Assembly: GCF_010686755.1 (NCBI RefSeq)
Contig: NZ_JAAGXA010000023.1
Coordinates: forward strand, 1 to 43,696
Reading direction: 5' to 3'
DNA from: Nocardioides zeae
Lineage (GTDB): Bacteria > Actinomycetota > Actinomycetes > Propionibacteriales > Nocardioidaceae
DNA: 43,696 bases
Part shown: positions 24,013-31,038 of the stretch, in pieces
How positions within the stretch are numbered: the stretch's first letter is position 1
Layout: the number at the start of each line of letters is the position of its first letter
Notes under the pieces: model-generated
The model's input: only the letters and a program-made list of their open reading frames with translations
What the model was told of the DNA's origin: nothing
Databases searched by the model: none
Program-made: the position numbers and the translations under genes

Positions 24013-24479
24013 GCACCGAGTCCACCTGGTTGGCCCGCGCCGTCGAGCTGGCGGTCGCCAACGTGCAGGAGGGCGGCGGACCGTTCGGCGCCGTCGTCGT
24101 GCGCGACGGGCAGCTGGTCTCCACCGGACAGAACCGGGTGACCCCCACCCTCGACCCGACCGCCCACGCGGAGGTCCAGGCCATCCGCGCGGCCTGCCGC
24201 GAGCTCGGCACGTTCACCCTGGCCGGCTGCGTGCTCTACAGCTCGTGCGAGCCCTGCCCGATGTGCGCCGCCGCCTCCCTGTGGGCGCGCGTCGACCGCG
24301 TCGTGTACGCCGCCGACCGCGACGACGCCGCCCGCGGAGGCTTCGACGACCGGGCGTTCTACGACCTCATGGCGACGCCGCGGTCGGACTGGACGACGCC
24401 CGTCGTGCAGGTGCGCCCGACCGACGCGACCGCGCCGTTCGACGCGTGGCTCGCGAAGGGCGACCGCGCGGCGTACTGA
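24009..24479 (+). CDS. guaD: Guanine deaminase (cytidine-deaminase fold)
   Basis: This 156-residue zinc deaminase converts guanine to xanthine. The motif His53-Ala-Glu55 and Pro-Cys83-Pro-Met-Cys86 provide the zinc ligands and the proton shuttle. The length equals that of Bacillus GuaD, and the C-terminus (Asp-Ala-Trp-Leu ... Ala-Tyr) is of the GuaD type rather than tRNA adenosine deaminase, as is the segment Gly-Gly-Phe-Asp-Asp. It is the last gene of the pucG-allC-regulator-Xdh operon, overlaps the Xdh gene by four bases (ATGA) and is followed by a strong terminator. It feeds guanine-derived xanthine to the dehydrogenase encoded next to it. Confidence 0.92.
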   Translation: MSTESTWLARAVELAVANVQEGGGPFGAVVVRDGQLVSTGQNRVTPTLDPTAHAEVQAIRAACRELGTFTLAGCVLYSSCEPCPMCAAASLWARVDRVVYAADRDDAARGGFDDRAFYDLMATPRSDWTTPVVQVRPTDATAPFDAWLAKGDRAAY

Positions 24480-24540
24480 GGGTCGGCCGCGGCTCTCGCC
24501 CCGGAGGGGAGAGTGCGGCGCGGCCCCCGCACGGACAAGG

Positions 24541-24598
24541 AAAACGCGGACCGGTCGGGCGCGCCCCTCGGCGTGTCGCCCTGACCAGTCCGCGTTTT
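24541..24598. terminator. Bidirectional terminator between guaD and the ABC importer
   Basis: The arms AAAACGCGGACCGGTC (24541-24556) and GACCAGTCCGCGTTTT (24583-24598) pair in 15 of 16 positions, with A-run and T-run at the ends. The plus strand continues with CTTTCTC. The 26-base loop is GC-rich. It stands between convergent operons (guaD ends 24479; permease ends 24682) and so can stop transcription from both sides. Confidence 0.85.
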
Positions 24599-24681
24599 CT
24601 TTCTCCCGTACGCGGCCCCGTCCGCGTTCTCCCTCTCCGACGGAGCCCGACCCCCACGACCGGGCCCCGACGGCAACGCCC

Positions 24682-25494
24682 CTACGAGCGCTGGCTCATC
24701 CCCATCTCGGCGAGCACGACGTTCTCGAGCAGCTGCACGAGGTTGTAGAGCACCAGCGTCACCAGCGTCACCATCGCGACGCAGGCCCACAGGTTGTCGA
24801 ACTGCGCGCCGGCGTTGAACTTGACGATGTTGCCGCCGATGCCCGTGCCGGTGGAGAGCCACTCGGCGAGCAGCGCCCCGGTGACGGCGCCGGGCACGGA
24901 GACCCGGGCGGCCGCGAACAGCGACGGCAGGGCACCCGGCACGGCGACCTTGCGGAGCGCGGCCAGGTTGCCCCCGCCGTACACCCGCACCAGGTCGAGG
25001 CTCTGCCGGTTCGCCTGGCTGAGGCCGAACAGCACCGACGCGAGCGCCGGGAACAGCACCACGATCGTGCCGATGACCGCGACCGACGCGGTGGTGCCGC
25101 GGCCGGTCAGCAGCATGATCACGGGCGCGATGGACACGAGCGGGATGCTGCGCAGCAGGAGCGCGAGCGGCATGACGCCCGCCTCGACCGTCTTCGACAG
25201 CGTGAACGCCATGGCGAGCGCGACGGCGATCAGCATGCCGACGACGAACCCGATGCTGGCGTCCTTCAACGTCGACGTCAGCAGCGGCACGAGCGTGTCC
25301 CGCCGCTCCGCGGCGGTCGTGACGGCGTCGGGGTCGGTGACGAAGAGGTGGTTCCAGACGTCGACGGGACCCTTGGCGACGTACGGCGAGATCCCGCCCC
25401 ACGACACCACCGCCTGCCACAGCGCGAGCACGACGAGGAGGGTGAGCACCGCGTTGAGGAGTCCCCGCCCGGCGGCCCGGGCCACGGCGTTCAC
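24682..25494 (-). CDS. ABC transporter permease 2
   Basis: This is a 270-residue inner-membrane protein with about six helices of the BPD transporter permease (SsuC/TauC-like) family. The EAA-type coupling loop is visible as Leu-Val-Arg-Val-Tyr-Gly-Gly-Gly ... Leu-Arg-Lys-Val-Ala-Val-Pro-Gly-Ala-Leu-Pro. GTG at 25494 overlaps the stop of the upstream permease by four bases. It is the last gene of the importer operon and ends facing the shared terminator with guaD. With permease 1 it would form a heterodimeric channel. See the substrate-binding gene for the likely substrate class. Confidence 0.88.
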   Translation of the reverse strand: MNAVARAAGRGLLNAVLTLLVVLALWQAVVSWGGISPYVAKGPVDVWNHLFVTDPDAVTTAAERRDTLVPLLTSTLKDASIGFVVGMLIAVALAMAFTLSKTVEAGVMPLALLLRSIPLVSIAPVIMLLTGRGTTASVAVIGTIVVLFPALASVLFGLSQANRQSLDLVRVYGGGNLAALRKVAVPGALPSLFAAARVSVPGAVTGALLAEWLSTGTGIGGNIVKFNAGAQFDNLWACVAMVTLVTLVLYNLVQLLENVVLAEMGMSQRS

Positions 25495-26297
25495 GCGGCC
25501 CGCCCGGAGATCCAGGGGGTCAGGAGGCGGGAGACGAGGCCGAGGGCCGCGTACCCGATCATCGCCACCAGCGCGCACAGCAGGAACACGGCCCACACCC
25601 GCTCCGCGTCGAGGTTGCCCTGCAGGCGGATGAGCGTGATGCCGACGCTGCGGTCGGTCGCGCCCATGTACTCCCCCAGCACCGCGCCGAGGAACGACGT
25701 CGGCACGGCGATCTGGAGCGCGTTGAGGATCGCGGGCAGCGCCGCCACGAGGCGCACCTTGCGCAGCTGCGTGAACCGGCCCCCGCCGTACACGCTCACG
25801 ACGTCCAGCGCCGCCTTGTCGGCCGCCTTGAAGCCGAGCAGCGCGCCGACGACGGTGGTGAAGAAGACGCTGAGGGCGGCGAGGAAGATCGCCGTCGACG
25901 ACGGGTCGCCGGGCTGGTCGGCGCCACCGAGCACGACGATCGCGATGCCGCCGACCGCGACGAGCGGCAGGCAGTAGCTGACGACCGCCACCTGCGTCAC
26001 CACCGTCTCCAGCTGCGGCAGCACGAGCACCGTGGAGGCCAGGAGCAGCGCCAGCGCGTTGCCCCAGAGGAACCCCCAGGCGGCCTCGGTCAGGGTGACG
26101 CTGAAGAACGTCCAGTACGACGCGAACCCGTCCTCCAGGAGCGTCCGGACCACGGCGAACGGCGACGGCACGGGCGTGAAGTCCGTGCCCTCGGCGGGCG
26201 TGAACGCCGTGACGGAGAGCAGCCACCAGGCGCCGACGAGCACGACGGTCCCGATGATCCCGGCGAGCCAGCCGGGGACCCGGCGCTCGCCCACCAC
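25491..26297 (-). CDS. ABC transporter permease 1
   Basis: This is a 268-residue inner-membrane protein with about six helices, homologous in layout to permease 2. The coupling loop reads Val-Ser-Val-Tyr-Gly-Gly-Gly-Arg-Phe-Thr-Gln-Leu-Arg-Lys-Val-Arg, close to that of its partner, so the two probably arose by duplication. A long periplasmic loop (Gly-Ala-Asp-Gln-Pro-Gly-Asp-Pro) is unusual for the SsuC group. Start GTG at 26297 lies one base after the ATPase stop, and its stop overlaps the start of permease 2. Confidence 0.88.
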   Translation of the reverse strand: MVGERRVPGWLAGIIGTVVLVGAWWLLSVTAFTPAEGTDFTPVPSPFAVVRTLLEDGFASYWTFFSVTLTEAAWGFLWGNALALLLASTVLVLPQLETVVTQVAVVSYCLPLVAVGGIAIVVLGGADQPGDPSSTAIFLAALSVFFTTVVGALLGFKAADKAALDVVSVYGGGRFTQLRKVRLVAALPAILNALQIAVPTSFLGAVLGEYMGATDRSVGITLIRLQGNLDAERVWAVFLLCALVAMIGYAALGLVSRLLTPWISGRAA

Positions 26298-26298
26298 G

Positions 26299-27132
26299 TC
26301 AGTGCCCCCCGCCGGCCGGTCCCGCGCCGCCGAAGAGGATCTCGGAGGCCCGGTCCACGAGCGCGTGGAACTCGGGCGTCCGCATCATCTCGGGCGTGCG
26401 GGGCCGCGGCAGGTCCACCTCGATGATCTCCTTGACGCGTCCCGGGCGGGCCGACATGACCGCCACCTGGTCGGACAGGAAGATCGCCTCCGCGATGCCG
26501 TGCGTGACGAGCAGCGTGGTGGCGGGCTTCTCCGTCCAGATGCGGAGCAGCTCGAGGTTGAGGTTCTGCCGGGTCATGTCGTCGAGCGCCCCGAAGGGCT
26601 CGTCGAGCAGGAGCACCGACGGCTTCAGCACCAGCGCACGGGCGATCGACACGCGCTGGCGCATGCCCCCGGACAGCTGCGCGGGCTTGGCCTTCTCGAA
26701 CCCCCGGAGGCCGACGAGGTCGATGAGCTCGTCGACGTACGCCGCGTCGACCGGCTTCCCGGCGACCTCGAACGGCAGCCGGATGTTCTTCTCGACGCTG
26801 CGCCACGGGAGCAGTGCGTGGTCCTGGAAGGCGATCCCGAGCTCGGAGTCACGGCGCAGCTCGCGCGGGGTCTTGCCGTCGACGAGCGCCTGGCCCGTCG
26901 TCGGCGTCTCGAGGTCCGCCAGGATGCGCAGGATCGTGGACTTGCCGCAGCCGGACGGACCCAGGAGCGCGAGGAACGAGCCCTGGTCGGTGTGGAGGTC
27001 CGTGCCCTGCAGGGCCTGCACGGTCTTGCCCCGGGAGCCCTTGAAGGTCTTGCTGAGCCCGGTGATCCGGAGGCCGGTGCCGCTGCGGGCACCGGCCCCC
27101 TCGCTCGTGGGAGTGGGGGTGGGAGCGGTCAT
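26299..27132 (-). CDS. ABC transporter ATP-binding protein
   Basis: This is a 277-residue cytoplasmic ATPase of the nitrate/sulfonate/taurine group. Walker A Gly-Pro-Ser-Gly-Cys-Gly-Lys-Ser is at 58-65. The Q-loop is Ala-Phe-Gln-Asp-His-Ala-Leu-Leu-Pro-Trp-Arg, the signature Leu-Ser-Gly-Gly-Met-Arg-Gln-Arg, Walker B Val-Leu-Leu-Leu-Asp-Glu-Pro-Phe-Gly-Ala-Leu-Asp, and the switch His in Val-Thr-His-Gly. The Leu-Pro-Trp-Arg motif in the Q-loop is typical of the SsuB/TauB/ThiZ subfamily. ATG at 27132 lies two bases after the stop of the substrate-binding gene. The short Pro/Thr-rich N-terminal tail is not conserved in the family. Confidence 0.93.
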   Translation of the reverse strand: MTAPTPTPTSEGAGARSGTGLRITGLSKTFKGSRGKTVQALQGTDLHTDQGSFLALLGPSGCGKSTILRILADLETPTTGQALVDGKTPRELRRDSELGIAFQDHALLPWRSVEKNIRLPFEVAGKPVDAAYVDELIDLVGLRGFEKAKPAQLSGGMRQRVSIARALVLKPSVLLLDEPFGALDDMTRQNLNLELLRIWTEKPATTLLVTHGIAEAIFLSDQVAVMSARPGRVKEIIEVDLPRPRTPEMMRTPEFHALVDRASEILFGGAGPAGGGH

Positions 27133-27134
27133 GA

Positions 27135-28241
27135 TCAGGGCTGGTAGTCGATCAGGTCGGGGTTCTCGGCGTAGATCTCGTCGATGATCGACGTGTCGAA
27201 GATCTGGTCCGTCTCGACGTCCCACCCGGCGGCGCCCAGCGACTCCACCGTCTGCTCCTGGAGCTCGTCGGAGATGGTGAACAGCCCGTTCTCCTCGGTC
27301 TCGTCGGTCGAGATCAGCTCCTTCGTCGCCTCGAGGGCGAGTCCGGTCTTCTCCGGGTCGAGCGCACCGAAGACCGACTCGAGGCCCTCCGCGTTCTCCG
27401 AGGCGGCGGCGTTGTAGTACTCCATGACGAGGTCGACCGTGTCGTCCGTCGACTCCGTGAAGACGTCGCTCCAGCCCTTGATCTCGGCGATGAGGAACTG
27501 CTTGAGCAGCTCCCGGTTCTCGGCGAGGTACTGGTCGGTGACCGTGAAGGTCTCGGCCACGAAGGGCACGCCGTTCTCGGCGTACGGCAGGTTGGTGACC
27601 TCGTAGCCCGCCAGCTCCACCGTCAGCGACTCGTTGGTCAGGTAGGCCATGAAGCCGTCGACGTCGCCGTTCATGAGCGGCGTCGGGTCGAAGTCGACCG
27701 GCACGATCTCGACGTCGTCCTCGGAGAGGCCGTTGGCCGCGAGGAGCGCGCGGAAGACGCTGGCGTTGGAGTCCTGCACGCCGATCTTCTTGCCGACGAG
27801 GTCCTGCGGCGTCGCGATGTCGCCACCGTCGGCCAGGGAGAGGATCGTGAACGGGTTCTTCTGGAAGGTCGCGCCGATGATCTTGAGGGGCGCGTCCTGC
27901 TCGGCGACGGCCGCGCCGACCGAGGCGGAGTCGCTCAGCGCGACCTGCACGGTGCCGCTCAGCAGCTTGGCGACGCCGGTGTCGGGGCCCGAGATCCCGT
28001 TCACCTCGTCGAAGCCCGCGTCGTCGTAGTAGCCGTTCTCGTAGGCGTAGAACTCGCCCGCGAACTCCTCGTTCTTGATCCAGGAGTACTGGACGCTGAT
28101 CTCGCCGAAACCGTCGTCGCCCGACGCGTCGGCATCGTCGCCGCAGGCCGCGAGGGTGCCGGCCAGGACGAGGGCGGACGCGGCGGCGAGCAGCGGGCGA
28201 CGGGCGTCGCGCAGCTGCTGCAGGCGTGAGGAGAGGGACAT
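27135..28241 (-). CDS. ABC transporter substrate-binding lipoprotein (NMT1/THI5-like)
   Basis: This is a 368-residue lipoprotein. Basic residues precede a hydrophobic core and the lipobox Leu-Ala-Ala-Cys33. The mature domain begins with Ser-Val-Gln-Tyr-Ser-Trp-Ile-Lys-Asn-Glu-Glu-Phe-Ala-Gly and continues with Tyr-Glu-Asn-Gly-Tyr-Tyr-Asp-Asp-Ala-Gly-Phe, the NMT1/THI5-like fold that binds pyrimidine, flavin or sulfonate-like ligands. ATG at 28241 is supported by AAGGAAA just upstream and by the signal peptide. It leads a four-gene operon. The promoter has the same five-element layout as the uraD promoter, so the cargo is probably a purine or a ureide such as urate, allantoin or allantoate. 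That substrate is inferred from regulation and position, not from binding residues. Confidence 0.9.
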   Translation of the reverse strand: MSLSSRLQQLRDARRPLLAAASALVLAGTLAACGDDADASGDDGFGEISVQYSWIKNEEFAGEFYAYENGYYDDAGFDEVNGISGPDTGVAKLLSGTVQVALSDSASVGAAVAEQDAPLKIIGATFQKNPFTILSLADGGDIATPQDLVGKKIGVQDSNASVFRALLAANGLSEDDVEIVPVDFDPTPLMNGDVDGFMAYLTNESLTVELAGYEVTNLPYAENGVPFVAETFTVTDQYLAENRELLKQFLIAEIKGWSDVFTESTDDTVDLVMEYYNAAASENAEGLESVFGALDPEKTGLALEATKELISTDETEENGLFTISDELQEQTVESLGAAGWDVETDQIFDTSIIDEIYAENPDLIDYQP

Positions 28242-28277
28242 GGGTTTCCTTCCACGTGCGTTGCTCGGGTGCACCGG

Positions 28278-28339
28278 AAGTTAGTGATCGCTCGTTTCAC
28301 GCACCGCTCGTCGGGTTTCGCGGCTGTAACAACTGTTTC
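28278..28339 (-). promoter_or_regulatory. Purine-regulon promoter of the ABC importer (multi-site GlnR-like box plus -10)
   Basis: Read on the minus strand: GAAAC (28339-28335), four bases, GTTAC (28330-28326), six bases, GAAAC (28319-28315), sixteen bases, GAAAC (28298-28294), ten bases, TAACTT (28283-28278) as -10. All element sequences and all four spacings except the -10 letters equal those of the uraD promoter. The stretch GTTACAGCCGCGAAAC is identical in both. The leader to the ATG at 28241 is about 30 bases and holds a ribosome binding site. Confidence 0.72.
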
Positions 28340-28407
28340 TCGGGGCCCCGTGGTCCAGACCGGGGATGCTCCCCAGAACCGTCGGTGCCGCCGTCCATGC
28401 TGGCCCC

Positions 28408-29460
28408 ATGGACCTGCTCGCCGTCGTGACCGCGCTGCTGCTGCTCCTCGCCGGAGGAGCGGTCGGCTGCCTCGTCGGGGTGCTCTGGGCCCGGTCGCGG
28501 CCGGCGCCGCGGGAGTCCGTCGACGCCGGGCGCCTCGCGGAGGGCATCGACCGGCTCGGCGACCAGCTGGCCGACCTCCACCACGACCGGGCGGCGTGGC
28601 AGGGCGAGCTGGCCGCCCAGGTCGCCGACATGCGCCACCAGACCGGCGAGCTGCGTCGCGAGACGCACGGGCTGGCCACCGCCCTGCGCCGACCGGCCGT
28701 GCGCGGGCGCTGGGGCGAGCTCCACCTGCGGCGGGCCGTGGAGCTGGCCGGCATGGTCGACCGCTGCGACTTCACGGAGCAGACCCCGCTCGACGACGGG
28801 GCGCTCCGGCCCGACCTGGTGGTGCGCCTGGCCGGTGGCCGCACGGTCGTGGTCGACGCCAAGGTGCCGCTCGACGGCTACCTCGACGCGAGCCTCCTCG
28901 ACCCCGTCGACCCGGCCGAGGTGGAGCAGCACCGCTCCCACCTGGCGCGCCACGCCCGCCAGCTGCGGGCCCACGTGGACGTCCTCGGCGCGCGGCGCTA
29001 CTGGGCCGCGCTGCCCTCCTCGCCCGAGTTCGTCGTGCTGTTCGTGCCCGGCGACGCGTTCCTCGCGGCGGCGCTCGAGGCGGATCCGGGCTTGCTGGAG
29101 CACGCTGCCGGGCGCCAGGTCGTGCTGGCCACGCCGACGACCCTCATCGCGCTGCTGCGCACCGTGGCGCTCGGCTGGCGGCAGGAGGCCCTCGCGGAGC
29201 AGGCCGCGGAGATCCAGCGCACCGGCCGCGAGCTCCACCAGCGGCTGCGCACCTGGTCGGACCACCTCGACCAGCTGGGCCGCTCCCTCGGCGCAGCGAC
29301 CCGCCACTTCAACAGCGCCGTTGGCTCGCTGGAGTCGCGGGTCCTCGTGTCCGCGCGGCGTCTGGGCGACCTCGGTGTGAGCGACGAGCCGCTGCCCGGC
29401 CCCCGCGAGGTCCGGGAGCTCCCCCGCGAGCAGGGCGGCGCGTCGAGCCGTGGTGCCTGA
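28408..29460 (+). CDS. rmuC: DNA recombination protein RmuC
   Basis: This is a 350-residue protein. An N-terminal transmembrane helix (residues about 3-25) and a coiled-coil stretch (to about 90) are followed by the RmuC nuclease-like core: Arg-Gly-Arg-Trp-Gly-Glu-Leu-His-Leu-Arg-Arg, Arg-Pro-Asp-Leu-Val-Val ... Val-Val-Val-Asp-Ala-Lys-Val-Pro-Leu and Thr-Pro-Thr-Thr-Leu-Ile-Ala-Leu-Leu-Arg. The Asp and Asp-x-Lys residues form a PD-(D/E)XK-like site. RmuC limits inversions at short repeats. ATG at 28408 starts the membrane helix directly, and CATGCT six bases upstream is a possible -10 for a leaderless message. The gene is divergent from the importer. Confidence 0.93.
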   Translation: MDLLAVVTALLLLLAGGAVGCLVGVLWARSRPAPRESVDAGRLAEGIDRLGDQLADLHHDRAAWQGELAAQVADMRHQTGELRRETHGLATALRRPAVRGRWGELHLRRAVELAGMVDRCDFTEQTPLDDGALRPDLVVRLAGGRTVVVDAKVPLDGYLDASLLDPVDPAEVEQHRSHLARHARQLRAHVDVLGARRYWAALPSSPEFVVLFVPGDAFLAAALEADPGLLEHAAGRQVVLATPTTLIALLRTVALGWRQEALAEQAAEIQRTGRELHQRLRTWSDHLDQLGRSLGAATRHFNSAVGSLESRVLVSARRLGDLGVSDEPLPGPREVRELPREQGGASSRGA

Positions 29461-29483
29461 GCCGTTGGCCCTACCCTGACGCC

Positions 29484-29876
29484 GTGAGCCTGCTCGAGGC
29501 CGCCCGCGGGACGGGCACCGAGCCCGGTCCCCGGGTCGCGGTCGTCGGCGTGCTCGGGATGCTGACGATCCTCGCGGTCGACCTCGGCCTCGGCGGCCGG
29601 GTGAGCTCCTTCTTCGACCTGAGCTTCGTCGTGCTCTGCCTCGTGCTGGCGGTGCGGGCCGACCGGTCGGCGTTCTTCGCCGTGGGCATGACGCCGCCCC
29701 TGCTCATGCTGGCCGCGTTCACGGCGATCGCCCTCGTGTCGCCCGGGGCCCTGGCCCGCCCCGAGGACGGCGCCGTCCAGGCCCTCGTCAGCGGGATGCT
29801 GCTGCACGCACCGGGCCTCGCGGCGGGCTACGCGCTGTGCCTGCTCACGCTCGGCGCCCGCATGACGCGGGACTGA
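29484..29876 (+). CDS. Small membrane protein (DUF6542-like)
   Basis: This is a 130-residue protein with about four transmembrane helices (residues about 18-38, 45-60, 64-85 and 100-122) and short charged ends. In composition and size it matches DUF6542 proteins, which in actinobacteria often lie next to ispH and ychF; ispH is 1.2 kb away here. GTG at 29484 has TACCCT six bases upstream and is probably leaderless. Function is unknown. Confidence 0.75.
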   Translation: MSLLEAARGTGTEPGPRVAVVGVLGMLTILAVDLGLGGRVSSFFDLSFVVLCLVLAVRADRSAFFAVGMTPPLLMLAAFTAIALVSPGALARPEDGAVQALVSGMLLHAPGLAAGYALCLLTLGARMTRD

Positions 29877-30414
29877 GCGCCGGCCGCCGCCCGGCTGGGC
29901 TGGTCCGAGCAGGGCAGGGCGGGCCGGGCTAGGGCGGGCCCGGGCCGAAATGTGCACCTGGGGCACCCCTGAGTCGATCCGAGGCACACCAACCGCACAG
30001 TTCACGACCCAGGTTCGACCGACCCCTCCTCCGGCGATCAACCGGGTCGGGCGCGGCAGACCCGGCCACGCCAGGCCAGGGCCGGAAATGTGCGCTTGGG
30101 ACACCCCCGAGTCGATCCAGCCAACCCCAACCGCACTTTTCCGGACCGGCTCGGGCAGGGCGCACCGGGCCGGGTTCGACCCCGCTCACGTCCAGCGGTC
30201 ACCCGACCCGGCGCGGCTGATCCGGCCAGGCCAGACCAAGCCAGGGCCGGAAATGTGCACCTGGGGCACCCCCGAGTCGATCCGGCCAACCCCAACCGCA
30301 CACTTCCGGACCGGCTCGGGCAGGCGCACCGGACCGCACCCGCCCGGCACGAGCCGCCGTCGAGCACCATCCGGCGCCGTACGGAGCCGACGCCGGTGGG
30401 CGCGGCCAGCGGGC
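29877..30414. other. Gene-free region filled with tandem palindromic repeats
   Basis: No coding frame here has features beyond translation of the repeat itself. The region separates the DUF6542-like gene (plus) from the YciO-like gene (minus), which converge on it. Three repeat copies occupy most of it, and the rest is GC-rich linker. It may act as a terminator zone for both sides. Confidence 0.6.
29941..30313. repeat. Three tandem copies of a palindromic intergenic repeat
   Basis: Copies start at about 29941, 30079 and 30245. Each opens with GGCCGGAAATGTGC (first copy one base shorter), continues through GGGACACCCCCGAGTCGATCC-like sequence with one or two changes, and closes with AACCGCACACTTCCGGACC or close variants. 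The opening and closing motifs are imperfect inverted repeats, so each unit of about 70 bases can fold into a long hairpin. The linkers between copies (about 70-95 bases) are also related, giving units of 139 and 166 bases. Related single copies occur at 15634-15702 and 40362-40430. Confidence 0.8.
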
Positions 30415-31038
30415 TCAGACCTCGAAACGCCCCGGGTCGCCCGCGCCGTACCGGACGATCTCCGGCACGTCCTCCGACCAGTCGACGACGGTCGTCGGGA
30501 CCGCCGGGGTCTCCCCGGCCTCGATGACGATGTCGACGTCGTGGTCGAGGTCCTCCTTGACCTCCCAGCCGATGGTGCGGGGCTCCGCCTCGCCCGGCAG
30601 GATCAGGCTGCTGGTGAGCAGGGGCTCGCCCAGCTCGGCGAGCAGCGCCTCCACCACCGGGTGCGACGGGATCCGCACGCCCACGGTCTTCTTCTTGGGG
30701 TGCATGAGCTGCTTCGGCACCTCGCGGGTGGCCGGGAGGATGAAGGTGTACGGCCCGGGGATCGCCGACTTCACCGACCGGAACGCGTGGTTGGAGACGT
30801 GCACGAAGTGGCCGAGCTGGGAGAAGTCGGCGCACATGAGCGTGAAGTGGTGCTTGTCGTCGAGCTGACGGATCCGCAGGATGCGGTCCTTGCCGTCGCG
30901 GTTGCCGAGGCGGCAGCCGAGCGCGTAGCCCGAGTCGGTCGGGTAGGCGATCAGCGCGTCGTCGCGGAGCGCCTCCACGACCTGCGCGACGAGACGCGGC
31001 TGCGGGTCGACCGGGTGCAGGTCGAGGAAGCGGGCCAT
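30415..31038 (-). CDS. YciO/Sua5-family protein, threonylcarbamoyl-AMP synthase-like
   Basis: This is a 207-residue cytoplasmic protein with the YrdC/Sua5 fold of the YciO branch: Ile-Ala-Tyr-Pro-Thr-Asp-Ser-Gly-Tyr-Ala-Leu-Gly near residue 30, Lys-Asp-Arg-Ile-Leu-Arg-Ile-Arg, Pro-Gly-Pro-Tyr-Thr-Phe-Ile-Leu-Pro-Ala-Thr, and Val-Gly-Val-Arg-Ile-Pro-Ser-His-Pro. Sua5/TsaC makes threonylcarbamoyl-AMP for the t6A37 modification of tRNA; YciO proteins share the fold, but their role is less certain. The final Pro-Ser/Arg-Thr loops are of the YciO type. The ATG overlaps the ispH stop by one base, so the two are co-transcribed. Confidence 0.85.
   Translation of the reverse strand: MARFLDLHPVDPQPRLVAQVVEALRDDALIAYPTDSGYALGCRLGNRDGKDRILRIRQLDDKHHFTLMCADFSQLGHFVHVSNHAFRSVKSAIPGPYTFILPATREVPKQLMHPKKKTVGVRIPSHPVVEALLAELGEPLLTSSLILPGEAEPRTIGWEVKEDLDHDVDIVIEAGETPAVPTTVVDWSEDVPEIVRYGAGDPGRFEV

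Noticed and set aside
29929..30189. A short minus-strand coding frame within the tandem repeats
   Set aside because: The translation simply repeats with the DNA units, and there is no ribosome binding site or domain.
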